A stretch of 64,000 nucleotides of DNA from Pedobacter kyonggii. Lineage in GTDB: Bacteria; Bacteroidota; Bacteroidia; Sphingobacteriales; Sphingobacteriaceae. Below the pieces are notes generated by a model. The model had not been told where the DNA came from. It did no database searches and saw only the letters and a list, made by a program, of their open reading frames with translations. Location: NCBI RefSeq assembly GCF_004310665.1, contig NZ_SIXF01000017.1:57203-121202 (forward strand). The letters are read 5' to 3'. How positions within the stretch are numbered: position 1 is the stretch's first letter; each line of letters begins with the position of its first letter. Shown here in pieces: positions 53,920 to 62,339 of the stretch. A program made the translations under genes and the position numbers.

Positions 53920-55323
53920 ATGAACATCTCAAAGACGGGTTTTACAGCCATTTTCTGGCTTTGCGGAACCCTGTTGGCATTTGGCCAGCGTATTGATCTC
54001 AAAGATCTTTCAGCCTTTAAAAACCCTTCAAATTCATGGTCACTCGCCCAAAATGTGGTGGCCGATCTAAACACCGAAAATGTTTTAAAAATAACTAAAG
54101 GTGAAGGGATATTGATTAATCAATCTACAGCAAAAAAAGCGGGTTCTGATTTATACACCATAAACGAATACGGTGATGTAGCAATAGAATTAGATTATTT
54201 AACTGCAAAAGGAACAAATTCTGGTATTTACCTGCAAGGTAACTACGAAATTCAGATTGACGATGCATGGGGGCTGAAAAACCCAAGTTCATCAAACAAC
54301 GGTGGCATTTACCAACGTTGGGATGACAGCAAACCTGAAGCCGAAAAAGGCTTTGGAGGTGTTGCTCCACGTCAAAATGCAAGTAAAGCGCCAGGTTTAT
54401 GGCAGCACATTAAAATTATCTTCCAGGCACCAAAATTTGATGCATCAGGAAAGAAAACACAAAATGCTAAAATTATCAGTGCAGAACTAAACGGTGTACT
54501 GATTCACGAGAATGTTGAGCTATTTGGTGCAACCAGAGGAGCAGCTGGAGCTGAAAAAGCAAAGGGACCTTTGCGTTTACAGGGCGATCACGGTTCGGTA
54601 GCGTTTAGAAATATCCAGATTAACGAATTATCAGAAATTCCAAAACCAAACCAAAATGGTGGGGCAGATCCAATTTACATTGAAGCGGCAAGCAACAACA
54701 TGATCAGAAGTTTTGTTGATGTTGCGCCAAGAGTACGCTCGGTACATGCTATTTCGGTAGGTGGACCTGAAAAAGTTGCTTACAGCTATGATTTAGATAA
54801 TGGTACATTATTACAGGGATGGCATGGCGATTTTATCGATGCTACACCAATGTGGGATGGCCGTGGAAACGGAACTTCGCGGGCTATGGGAAGTGTTACC
54901 CGTTTTACTAAAAAACCCGTTTTGGCCATTGCAAAATTAGCGAAAGATCAGGCTAAATGGATTGCTGATACCGCTGGTACTGGTTTCAGAACCAAAGGTT
55001 ATGTTATGGATAAACAAGACCGTCCGGAGTTTAAGTACATCATTAATGGAACAAATGTTACCGATGCCATTAAGGTGATGGAAAATGGACAAGGTTTAAC
55101 GAGAGAGATTGCTGTTGATAAACCATCAAAAGATTTATATTTCCTATTGGCAACAGGTTCTGATATAGAAGAAGTAGCCAAAGGTTTATACCTGATTGAT
55201 GATAAATCTTACTATATCCAACTTGCTGATGGAACTGCTAAACCAGTAATCAGAGATGTTGATGGCAAGAAAGAAGTTATCGTAGCTATTGGAACTAAGT
55301 TAAATTATACCATTTTGTTTTAA
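53920..55323 (+). CDS. DUF1080 (3-keto-disaccharide hydrolase-type) secreted protein
   Basis: 467 residues with a signal peptide ending LAFGQ. Residues 25-240 form the LamG-like DUF1080 domain: DVAIELDYLTAKGTNSGIYLQG, YEIQIDD, IYQRWDDSKPE, and LRLQGDHGSVAFRNIQI. The rest (about 250-467) has strands such as RVRSVHAISVGGPEKVAYSYDL and DGRGNGTSRAMGS that I cannot assign. DUF1080 enzymes cleave 3-keto-glucosides made by dehydrogenases. The next gene, 5 bases on, is a propeller-cytochrome protein able to take part in such oxidation. Confidence 0.82.
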   Translation: MNISKTGFTAIFWLCGTLLAFGQRIDLKDLSAFKNPSNSWSLAQNVVADLNTENVLKITKGEGILINQSTAKKAGSDLYTINEYGDVAIELDYLTAKGTNSGIYLQGNYEIQIDDAWGLKNPSSSNNGGIYQRWDDSKPEAEKGFGGVAPRQNASKAPGLWQHIKIIFQAPKFDASGKKTQNAKIISAELNGVLIHENVELFGATRGAAGAEKAKGPLRLQGDHGSVAFRNIQINELSEIPKPNQNGGADPIYIEAASNNMIRSFVDVAPRVRSVHAISVGGPEKVAYSYDLDNGTLLQGWHGDFIDATPMWDGRGNGTSRAMGSVTRFTKKPVLAIAKLAKDQAKWIADTAGTGFRTKGYVMDKQDRPEFKYIINGTNVTDAIKVMENGQGLTREIAVDKPSKDLYFLLATGSDIEEVAKGLYLIDDKSYYIQLADGTAKPVIRDVDGKKEVIVAIGTKLNYTILF

Positions 55324-55328
55324 TTGGA

Positions 55329-57296
55329 ATGACAATGAGAAATACATTTAAAAAATTAGCAATACTGGCATTAAGTTTTAGCTTTACTACAGTTTTTGCA
55401 CAAGAAACACCGAAAGAAGAAGATTTTTTCAAGATAAATAAAGTACGCGTACCCGAAGGCCCCATTTTAGAAGTTGGGGGTCTGATTACTTTGCCAAATG
55501 GCGATTTAGGTATTTCTACCCGTAGGGGAGAAGTGTACATTGTAGAAAACCCTACAAGTGCCAAACCTTACTGGCGAAGGTTTGCTTATGGTTTGCACGA
55601 AATTTTGGGCATCGCCTATAAAAATGGTGCATTTTATGTGGCACAGCGCGGTGAGTTGACCAAACTGGTTGATAAGGATCAGGATGGCAAAGCCGATGTG
55701 TACGAAACCATTTATGCGTGGCCTTTAAGCGGTCATTACCACGAATATAGTTTTGGACCCAAATTAATGCCTGATGGTACTTTTATGGTTACCGGAAACG
55801 TGGCCTTTGGCGATGAAGAATGGTGGAGAGCAGAAAGCCGTGTGCCGATGCGTGGTTGGGCCATGAACATTACCGAAGATGGTAAAATGAGTCCTTATGC
55901 TGCGGGTTTCCGTTCGCCAGCTGGGATCGGTACTATTGATGGACAGTTTTATTATACCGAAAACCAGGGCGACTGGGTCGGTTCAGGTGGTTTATGGAAA
56001 GTAAATAAAGGTGATTTTATGGGGCATCCAGCCAGTTTAAGATGGACCAACTTACCTAACTCTCCGGTTAAACTGCAGTCAGATTTCTTTTACTCGCAAA
56101 TAGACGAGCGTAGAACCAAAAACGAACAAGGAAGATACATTAAACCAGAAAATAGGGTAAACGAAACATTCAAAACTTTATTCGAAATGAAGAAAGTATT
56201 CCCTGAATTACGTTTGCCATCGGTTTGGTTGCCTTATGGTATTTTGGGCATCTCTTCCGCAGAACCTGTTAAAATTCCCGCAAACACATTCGGCCCCTTC
56301 GCTGGTCAGATTTTAGTTGGCGATCAGGGAATGAGTATTATTTCGAGGATTTTTATGGAAACGGTGAAAGGTGAGGAACAAGGCGCTGCCTTCCTTTTCC
56401 GTAAAGGTTTCCGTTCTGGTGTATTGAGGTTAGAGTGGGGTACCGATGGTTCATTATTTGTTGGTGAAACCAACCGCGGTTGGGGATCGGCAGGAGATGC
56501 CAATGAAGGCTTAGAAAGATTGGTGTATAATAATAAAACCCCTTTCGAAATGAAAGCCGTTAGGGCAATGCCTGATGGTTTTGAAGTGGAGTTTACTATG
56601 CCTGTTGATCGTAAATCGGCTGAAGATTTAGCTTCATATGATGCAGAAAGCTTTATTTACAAATATCACCCTGTGTATGGTTCGCCACCTGTAAATACTG
56701 AGAAACTAAAAATCTCTGGGGTTAAAGTTTCGGCAGATGGTTTAAAAGCCAGGATTATTGTGCAGAACCTTCGTCAATATTATATACATACCTTAACATT
56801 AGATGGTTTAAGATCTCAAGATGGTTTTTATTCTTTAGTTCATCCGGTAGCTTATTATACCTTGAACCAGATTCCCGATGGAAATAAACTTTCTACCAGT
56901 GAAGTAAGTACCAAAAACTCGGCGGCACCGGTAAATGCTCCTGCTAAGAAAGCAACTGCACCAAAGGCAACAACCGGGAAAGCGCCTCAGTCAAAAGCAA
57001 CAGCAATTCCGGCTAAGCCTGCTGCTACAGCTAAGGCACCCACCTTTAAAGAAGTTGAGGGATTGTTAACTAAAAACACTTGCCTGGCCTGCCACAATCA
57101 AACAAAAAGGCAAATTGGCCCGCCATTCGTAGAAATTGCAAAACGTAAGTATTCAGCAGAGAAAATATTTCAGTTGATCCACAATCCACAACCACAAAAT
57201 TGGCCGGGTTACTCAACAGAAATGCCGCCAATGCCGCAGGTAACCAAAGCTGAAGCTTTAAAAATTGCCAACTGGATCAATTCTTTAAACAAATAA
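55329..57296 (+). CDS. propeller sugar-dehydrogenase-like protein with C-terminal cytochrome c
   Basis: 655 residues, signal peptide then a six-bladed propeller (about 30-430) of the sorbosone/PQQ glucose dehydrogenase-like class: LPNGDLGISTRRGEVYIVEN, GHYHEYSFGPKLMPDGTFMV, FRSPAGIGTIDGQFYYTENQGDWVG. After a strand-rich part and an Ala/Pro/Lys linker (about 537-578) there is a heme c domain with CLACH (585-589) and likely Met ligand in TEMPPMP (M632). It may oxidise sugars and pass electrons through its heme. It follows the DUF1080 gene by 5 bases and ends the locus. Confidence 0.85.
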   Translation: MTMRNTFKKLAILALSFSFTTVFAQETPKEEDFFKINKVRVPEGPILEVGGLITLPNGDLGISTRRGEVYIVENPTSAKPYWRRFAYGLHEILGIAYKNGAFYVAQRGELTKLVDKDQDGKADVYETIYAWPLSGHYHEYSFGPKLMPDGTFMVTGNVAFGDEEWWRAESRVPMRGWAMNITEDGKMSPYAAGFRSPAGIGTIDGQFYYTENQGDWVGSGGLWKVNKGDFMGHPASLRWTNLPNSPVKLQSDFFYSQIDERRTKNEQGRYIKPENRVNETFKTLFEMKKVFPELRLPSVWLPYGILGISSAEPVKIPANTFGPFAGQILVGDQGMSIISRIFMETVKGEEQGAAFLFRKGFRSGVLRLEWGTDGSLFVGETNRGWGSAGDANEGLERLVYNNKTPFEMKAVRAMPDGFEVEFTMPVDRKSAEDLASYDAESFIYKYHPVYGSPPVNTEKLKISGVKVSADGLKARIIVQNLRQYYIHTLTLDGLRSQDGFYSLVHPVAYYTLNQIPDGNKLSTSEVSTKNSAAPVNAPAKKATAPKATTGKAPQSKATAIPAKPAATAKAPTFKEVEGLLTKNTCLACHNQTKRQIGPPFVEIAKRKYSAEKIFQLIHNPQPQNWPGYSTEMPPMPQVTKAEALKIANWINSLNK

Positions 57297-57317
57297 GTTA
57301 GTTATTATAGTTGTTAG

Positions 57318-57349
57318 GAACGGTTAGTAGAAATGCTAGCCGTTTTTTT
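57318..57349 (+). terminator. terminator at the end of the mannan locus
   Basis: ACGGTTAG / CTAGCCGT around TAGAAATG, followed by TTTTTTT. Confidence 0.75.
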
Positions 57350-57353
57350 GTTA

Positions 57354-57457
57354 TAAAAGAAATGGGGATTCCACTATTGCAGAATCCCCATCATCTAAAT
57401 TAACGCTCTCAGATATATAAACGCTATAAATAAGATTTATTGTATTGTGCGTAAAAT
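57354..57457 (+). repeat. 95-base structured repeat, copy 1
   Basis: Starts AAAAGAAATGGGGATTC, with stem ATGGGGATTC / GAATCCCCAT around CACTATTGCA, then CATCTAAATTAACGCTCTCA, ATAAACGCTATAAAT and a T-rich end. It is repeated at 58004 and 59706, always in this orientation. It may be a small-RNA family or a mobile repeat. Confidence 0.7.
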
Positions 57458-57469
57458 TTTTCTGCCATG

Positions 57470-58003
57470 ATTTGTGTGGAGTATTTCAGTCGTTGCGGGT
57501 TGTCGTCTTTTCGATCCGATAGCTATTGAATGAAGCACAGCGAAATGGAGAAAATCTACAAGTTAAGCCCGTCACCCTGAATTTATTTCAGGGTCTATCA
57601 AATGAAAAGATCCTTCGACTACGCTACCATTGACGTTATTTTGCAAACCGCTATTAATCAGTTTTTTAATCGATTTTGATTTTCCATCCAGCTAGGCCAT
57701 AGCACTGTATTCCCGTTCTACTTAAATCCGGCCTAACAAATTTTTCGGGCTGCACTGTTCTGGCTGTACAACTGACTTCAAAAGAAAAATTTTCAGCCGG
57801 CATTTTTTGTTTTTTCATGGATTTTTATGTTTTCAACGGCATTCAAGCTAGCTGTGCTGGTCTTTTTGATGTCAAAAAGAAAGAGCCCTTCGGCGGCGGC
57901 GAGCCGAGGCAAGACCTTGCCTTAGGGCAAAAGAAATCAATTAAACGTCACTCATATAGATTTATATAATAAATTATCCCTCAGGGTGACATAGTGTATG
58001 GGA
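57470..58003. repeat. repeat-filled spacer before rpiA
   Basis: No gene is visible. From left to right I see a GATCCGATAGCTATTGAATG / AAGCACAGCGAAATGG segment, the REP-like GTCACCCTGAATTTATTTCAGGG (about 57582-57603), an unassigned stretch 57640-57870, an AGAGCCCTTCGGCGGCGGC / GAGCCGAGGCAAGACC element (57888-57940) and TCCCTCAGGGTGACA (57979-57993). Confidence 0.5.
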
Positions 58004-58115
58004 AAAAGAAATGGGGATTCCACTATTGCAGAATCCCCATCATCTAAATTAACGCTCTCATATACATAAACGCTATAAAAACGATTTATTGCATTAGCAG
58101 TAATTTTTTTTTCGT
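58004..58115 (+). repeat. 95-base structured repeat, copy 2
   Basis: Nearly identical to copy 1 through the stem and the CATCTAAATTAACGCTCTCA block, then ATACATAAACGCTATAAA and a run of nine T. It ends about 40 bases before rpiA. Confidence 0.7.
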
Positions 58116-58152
58116 TTTTGCGATGTTTATCATTTAAACCTATTTTTACTTT

Positions 58153-58842
58153 ATGGCTACTTTAGATAAAACTCAACAAGATGCAGAAAAACTAGCAGCT
58201 GCCCTGGCTGCAGTAAAATTTGTTAAAGATGGTGATATAGTAGGCTTGGGTACGGGATCTACCACGACCTTTGCCATTAAAGAGTTAGGTAAACGTGTAA
58301 AAGAAGGGCTTAATATAAAGGCTGCCGCAAGTTCCATCCGAACAGAAGAACTCGCTAAATCTCTGGGCATCAAGATTCTTGATCTCGGGCGTTTAAGCAA
58401 AATTGATATCAGTATCGATGGTGCCGACGAATTTACAGAATCACTTGATTTGATTAAGGGCGGAGGCGGAGCACTGTTTAGAGAAAAGATAATTGCTTCA
58501 CTGAGTAAAAATGCCATAATCATTACCGATGCTTCAAAAAAGGTTAAAAAATTGGGTGCTTTCACTGTTCCTGTCGAAGTAATTCCATTGGCCTATCAAT
58601 ATGTGTTCGATCAGATTAATCAGTTTGGTGGAAAGGGTATATTGAGGTCTGTAGATAACAAAACATTTATTACCGATAATGGTAACCTGATTATCGACGC
58701 CGATTTTGGCCTCATTGATGATCCTGCAAAATTATCTGTTAAGCTGAACCAGATTAACGGATTATTGGCTCATGGATTATTTATTAACATCACTTCAAAA
58801 GTAATTATGAGTGAAGGAACGAATATTATCATTTTTGAATGA
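58153..58842 (+). CDS. rpiA: ribose-5-phosphate isomerase A
   Basis: 229 residues, the usual length. VGLGTGSTTTFAIKELG near the N-terminus binds phosphate; ISIDGADEF carries the catalytic-site acids; LIKGGGGALFREKIIA follows with the active-site lysine. It interconverts ribose-5-phosphate and ribulose-5-phosphate. It stands alone, surrounded by repeats on both sides. Confidence 0.95.
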   Translation: MATLDKTQQDAEKLAAALAAVKFVKDGDIVGLGTGSTTTFAIKELGKRVKEGLNIKAAASSIRTEELAKSLGIKILDLGRLSKIDISIDGADEFTESLDLIKGGGGALFREKIIASLSKNAIIITDASKKVKKLGAFTVPVEVIPLAYQYVFDQINQFGGKGILRSVDNKTFITDNGNLIIDADFGLIDDPAKLSVKLNQINGLLAHGLFINITSKVIMSEGTNIIIFE

Positions 58843-58849
58843 TGATAGT

Positions 58850-59035
58850 TCACTGGTTCATTAGTCATTGGTTCATTTGTGCCCCTCATTGTGTCATTGA
58901 TAAAAAGAATGATAAAGAAATCTTAAGATTTACTCTTATGAACTTAATCTCTTAATGGTAAGCAATATTAAGCATTAAGGAGTTAAGCTCGATTCCGTGT
59001 TTTTAGTGTTTCCGTGGCAAAATTGATAATTTCAC
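58850..59035. repeat. short dispersed repeats after rpiA
   Basis: The 339-base spacer holds TTCACTGGTTCATTAGTCATTGGTTCATTTG (read in parts; a TTCATTGG-type repeat), then TTAAGCATTAAGGAGTTAAG and CCGTGTTTTTAGTGTTTCCGTGG, a common CACGGAAACAC-type repeat. From 59036 to 59181 I see only AT-rich sequence and the promoter region of the next gene. Confidence 0.45.
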
Positions 59036-59181
59036 CGATAATTTCTCCTTTTCTCAAATCCCCACATAATTTTTTTACCGACAGTTTTATTTCACTCACC
59101 GATAAAACATCGCCACTAAGGGAAAAGCCATTCTCCAGCATTCGTATTCATGATACATTTGAATTATAAAAACAAACAGTC

Positions 59182-59571
59182 ATGGAAAATTTAATCAAAA
59201 AAAATCACGCAGATAAACAATTTGGTTTAGGTGTTTTAATCATAGCAATCGGTTCGGTGTTCTTGTTAAGAAACTCAGGAATAGATGTTCCACACTGGAT
59301 ATTGAAATGGCACACCATCATGTTAGGTGTAGGTTTGTGGATGGGTTACCGCAAAAACTTCCAGGGCAGCAGCTGGTTAGCTTTAACGATAATAGGTGGT
59401 TTATTTACCCTTAAAGCGATAAGCATTTTTGATTTCGACCTATCAAGAATCAGTACAGCTTTAATATTAATCGGATTAGGATTGTATGTAATTCTAAAAC
59501 CGAAAAAAGTGCAAAATTTCGATCAGTATTTTGAAAAGAAACCAGTTGATTTTACTGATAAAGAAAGCTAA
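59182..59571 (+). CDS. LiaF-transmembrane/DUF5668-like membrane protein
   Basis: 129 residues with four hydrophobic segments (LGVLIIAIGSVFLL, WHTIMLGVGLWMGY, LALTIIGGLFTL, ALILIGLGLYVIL) and charged ends. The layout, with GLGVLIIAIGSVFLLRN and repeated L-I-GxG helices, matches the LiaF-TM / DUF5668 family of small membrane proteins. These often occur next to stress sensors, but no sensor is visible here. A clear terminator follows. Confidence 0.72.
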   Translation: MENLIKKNHADKQFGLGVLIIAIGSVFLLRNSGIDVPHWILKWHTIMLGVGLWMGYRKNFQGSSWLALTIIGGLFTLKAISIFDFDLSRISTALILIGLGLYVILKPKKVQNFDQYFEKKPVDFTDKES

Positions 59572-59595
59572 AATTCGTAACTCCATCATATATCT

Positions 59596-59631
59596 TAAAA
59601 AGGGACATTTTTTAACAATGTCCCTTTTTTG
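59596..59631 (+). terminator. terminator after the membrane protein gene
   Basis: AAAAAGGGACATT / AATGTCCCTTTTTT around TTTTAAC. Confidence 0.85.
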
Positions 59632-59705
59632 TGCTTAATAGCATAGGGCACGGAGTTTCGAGTTTCGATCGCTATGGGCTCTACTCCATGAACTTTGCCC
59701 TCTGA

Positions 59706-59825
59706 TAAAAAGAAACGGGGATTCCACCCTTAGGCAGTATCCCCGTCATCTAAATTAACGCTCTCACATACATAAACGCTGTAAATAGAATATATTGTGT
59801 GCAGCTTAATTTTTTTTATTTTTTT
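59706..59825 (+). repeat. 95-base structured repeat, copy 3
   Basis: Stem ACGGGGAT / ATCCCCGT replaces ATGGGGAT / ATCCCCAT of copies 1 and 2, a two-sided change that keeps the pair. The loop differs, but the CATCTAAATTAACGCTCTCA block, CATAAACGCTGTAAAT and the T-rich end are kept. It lies between the ends of the flanking genes. Confidence 0.7.
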
Positions 59826-59837
59826 TCTATAAATGAG

Positions 59838-60824
59838 TTAAACCTGCAAAACAGGTACAGCTTTATGGTATTTGTTCCGGTACTCAATCGGTGTTAAACC
59901 GGTAATTTTTTTGAAAACATCTCTAAACGATTTTGTGTCTGTGTAACCTACATCAAACATTACCTCAGTTATGTTTTTTCTGCTCGATTCGAAACTCCGC
60001 TTGGCAGCTTCAATTTTAACCCTTTGAATGTACTCGATTACTGTATTTTTGGTCGCACTTTTAAATCTCCGTTCAAAACTTCTTCTACCCAACGCCAGCA
60101 TATCAGCCAGTTGATCTACCGTAATCCGGTCCTGGTAATTGCCATCAATAAATTCCTGCGCCTTTTTAATTTTTGCATCTTCATGCCCCTTCTGCCCTTG
60201 AAACATCATAAATGCCAACTGACTCTCGCGATCGATATCAATAGCGAAGTATTTTGCCGCTAAAATGGCAGTATCTCTATCTGTATGTTTTTCAACCAGG
60301 TATAAAAGTAAGTTCCAGTAAGAGTTTGCACCACCGCTAGAGTATAAACCCTGAGCATCGGTAATAATACTCCCATCAACCAGCTCTACTTCAGGAAACA
60401 TCTCTCTAAACTGGTTGGCAAACAGCCAATGTGTAGAACATTTCCGCCCATCTAACAAACCGGTTGCAGCCAGTAAAAATGCACCCATACATAGCGAAGC
60501 TACTTCTGCACCTTTTGCATGATGTTTTATAATCCACGGCAGTAAATCCTGGTTAGCTTCCATCGCATAACCTATATTGCCGCTAATGGCTGGTACAAAT
60601 ATAAGGTCGGTATGTTCAACTTCATGTAGCAATTTATCAGCATGCACCGAAAAAAGGCTGTTGTTCAACCTCACCTCTTTCGTCATCCCTATAAGCTCAA
60701 CTTTAAAAAGTGGGAGTTTGCCCGATGCCTGTAAAAATTCGTTAACAGCGGTAAACAGATAGCGGGGATCTGCAATGGCTTCAATCACGGCAGTCTCTGG
60801 AATTAAGATAGATACATGTTTCAT
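59838..60824 (-). CDS. GlxA-type AraC-family transcriptional regulator
   Basis: 328 residues. Residues 1-190 form a DJ-1/PfpI-like domain, with the nucleophile-elbow cysteine in VASLCMGAFLLAATGLLDG and then CSTHW and SSGGANSYWNLLLYL. Residues about 215-320 are the AraC double helix-turn-helix: ITVDQLADMLALGRRSFERRF and ITEVMFDVGYTDTKSFRDVFKKITGLTPIEYR. The ligand-binding site is GlxA-like, often linked to amine or quaternary-ammonium signals. It is divergent from the three-gene operon at 60954, which it may control. Confidence 0.92.
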   Translation of the reverse strand: MKHVSILIPETAVIEAIADPRYLFTAVNEFLQASGKLPLFKVELIGMTKEVRLNNSLFSVHADKLLHEVEHTDLIFVPAISGNIGYAMEANQDLLPWIIKHHAKGAEVASLCMGAFLLAATGLLDGRKCSTHWLFANQFREMFPEVELVDGSIITDAQGLYSSGGANSYWNLLLYLVEKHTDRDTAILAAKYFAIDIDRESQLAFMMFQGQKGHEDAKIKKAQEFIDGNYQDRITVDQLADMLALGRRSFERRFKSATKNTVIEYIQRVKIEAAKRSFESSRKNITEVMFDVGYTDTKSFRDVFKKITGLTPIEYRNKYHKAVPVLQV

Positions 60825-60953
60825 AATCCAAATATAATGAGGCTATCTGTCGTAAACAACCCCCGCAATTGTCGTTTCTACATGTTTAGCTTGTTAATTT
60901 CTGCCCGTATGTTTGTGTTGTTAATCGTTTACAGTTAATTCTTTAAAGCGGTA

Positions 60954-61379
60954 ATGCCGATAATGACAATGGAAGAGTATATTTTAAATGAGGATATTAA
61001 GGTGATGTGCATTACTGCGGAATCTTTCCCCAACGGCGTTTTAGCGGCCCACCAAAAACTTCATGCCCTGTTTCCACTTGATAAGCAACGCAGGTATTTT
61101 GGAATAAGCAGGCCTAACAAAAAGCGGGAGATTGTTTATAAGGCTGCCGTTGAAGAAATAGCAGATGGCGAAGCTGAGAAATTTGGTATTGAAACCTTTA
61201 CTATAAAAAAAGGAACATTTATTAGCGAACTGGTTCCCGATTTTATGAAAGATGTTAGCCAAATAGGAAAAATCTTCGAAAAACTGCTCAATCAGCCTAA
61301 CATCGATCCAAACGGCTATTGTCTCGAAATGTATATTAATGAAACCGATGTGCGCTTAATGGTAGACATCAAAAAATAA
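60954..61379 (+). CDS. effector-binding (GyrI-like) domain protein, tentative
   Basis: 141 residues without a signal peptide. The alternating strand pattern (VMCITAESFPNGVLAAHQKL, RYFGISRPNKKREIVYKAAVEE, TFTIKKGTFISELVPDF, YCLEMYINETDVRLMVDI) suggests the SOUL/GyrI-like effector-binding fold that binds small molecules. The assignment is by fold pattern only. Several ATG codons (60954, 60963, 60969) could be the start. It begins the operon with the VOC and DoxX genes. Confidence 0.6.
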   Translation: MPIMTMEEYILNEDIKVMCITAESFPNGVLAAHQKLHALFPLDKQRRYFGISRPNKKREIVYKAAVEEIADGEAEKFGIETFTIKKGTFISELVPDFMKDVSQIGKIFEKLLNQPNIDPNGYCLEMYINETDVRLMVDIKK

Positions 61380-61385
61380 AACCAA

Positions 61386-61799
61386 TTGGCAAGTATAAAT
61401 TCATATCTCACTTTTAACGGCAACTGCCGTGAAGCAATGACATTTTATCAGGATTGTTTGGGAGGAGAATTGACCTTCGAAACCATCGGAGAATCGGTTA
61501 TTGTTGATAAAATGCCCAATATTATGAAGCGGAGTATTATGCGCGCTATTTTGGCTAAAGATGATTTAGTGATTATGGCAACAGATATGGTAGAAGAACG
61601 TGGGTTAATTAAGGGAAATTCGATTTCTATGATGCTGAATTGTAATTCGGAAGAAGAGGCCCAGACTTTTTACCGTAAACTTTCAGCAGGAGGAAAGGCC
61701 TCGCATCCGTTACAGGAAACATTATGGGGAGCACTTTTTGGTGATTTAACAGATCGCTTTGGGAATAATTGGTTAATAAATTACGATAAAAACAGATAA
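61386..61799 (+). CDS. VOC-family (PhnB/3-demethylubiquinone-like) protein
   Basis: 137 residues from a TTG at 61386, 7 bases after the previous stop; the next ATG would remove the first strand (INSYLTFNGNCREA), so TTG is needed. MTFYQDCLGGELTFETIGES, VIMATDMVEERG, and WGALFGDLTDRFGNNWLINY are typical of PhnB-like members of the vicinal-oxygen-chelate superfamily. The metal residues are not obvious, as in many PhnB-like proteins, and the substrate is unknown. Confidence 0.85.
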   Translation: MASINSYLTFNGNCREAMTFYQDCLGGELTFETIGESVIVDKMPNIMKRSIMRAILAKDDLVIMATDMVEERGLIKGNSISMMLNCNSEEEAQTFYRKLSAGGKASHPLQETLWGALFGDLTDRFGNNWLINYDKNR

Positions 61800-61801
61800 A
61801 T

Positions 61802-62179
61802 ATGAAGAAGCTAAAAACATGGTATTCGATTACCACCATTATTTTTGCATTAATGATGATTATGGATGGCGTTGGCGGAATTACTCAACAGGAAGCAGGA
61901 CAAGAAGTGCTTAAACACCTCGGTTATCCGATGTATCTGCTCATTATTGTTGGCATTGCAAAACTGCTTGGAGCGGCATCCATCCTTCAAAATAAATTTA
62001 TTGCCATTAAAGAATGGGCATACGCGGGTTTTGCGATTAATTTTATTGGTGCCTTTGCCTCCAGGGCATTTGTTGGCGATGGCATATCACTTTTAATCCC
62101 CCCACTTATTGCCCTGGTGATTATGTTTATCCCGTATATTTTATGGAAGAAACTGGCGTTAAATGTTAAAATTAGTTAA
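61802..62179 (+). CDS. DoxX-family membrane protein
   Basis: 125 residues with four membrane segments: ITTIIFALMMIMDGVGGI, YPMYLLIIVGIAKLLGAASIL, WAYAGFAINFIGAFASRAF and ISLLIPPLIALVIMFIPYIL. The spacing and the HLGYPMYLL / GAxxIL pattern fit the DoxX/DoxX-like family, linked to redox stress and quinone contact. It begins 2 bases after the VOC stop, so it is the last gene of the operon. Confidence 0.82.
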   Translation: MKKLKTWYSITTIIFALMMIMDGVGGITQQEAGQEVLKHLGYPMYLLIIVGIAKLLGAASILQNKFIAIKEWAYAGFAINFIGAFASRAFVGDGISLLIPPLIALVIMFIPYILWKKLALNVKIS

Positions 62180-62339
62180 AACTAAACGGCTAGTTTAGTT
62201 AGCGGCTTTTCAGAACCAAATATTGTTAACTTTGGGTATTGTAAACAACCAAACACAATACATGATACCATCATGATTTTTTAGATCCAGAAAAGGATAA
62301 ATCATGAAATCTCATTACCATTAAAACAAAAATATACGG

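Noticed and set aside
57297-58152. Possible decayed gene in the repeat-rich spacer
   Set aside because: I tried short frames on both strands and saw only repeat fragments and AT-rich sequence with no protein motif.
57354-59825. CRISPR array
   Set aside because: Three copies only, with irregular spacing of about 650 and 1700 bases, genes between them, and no cas genes.
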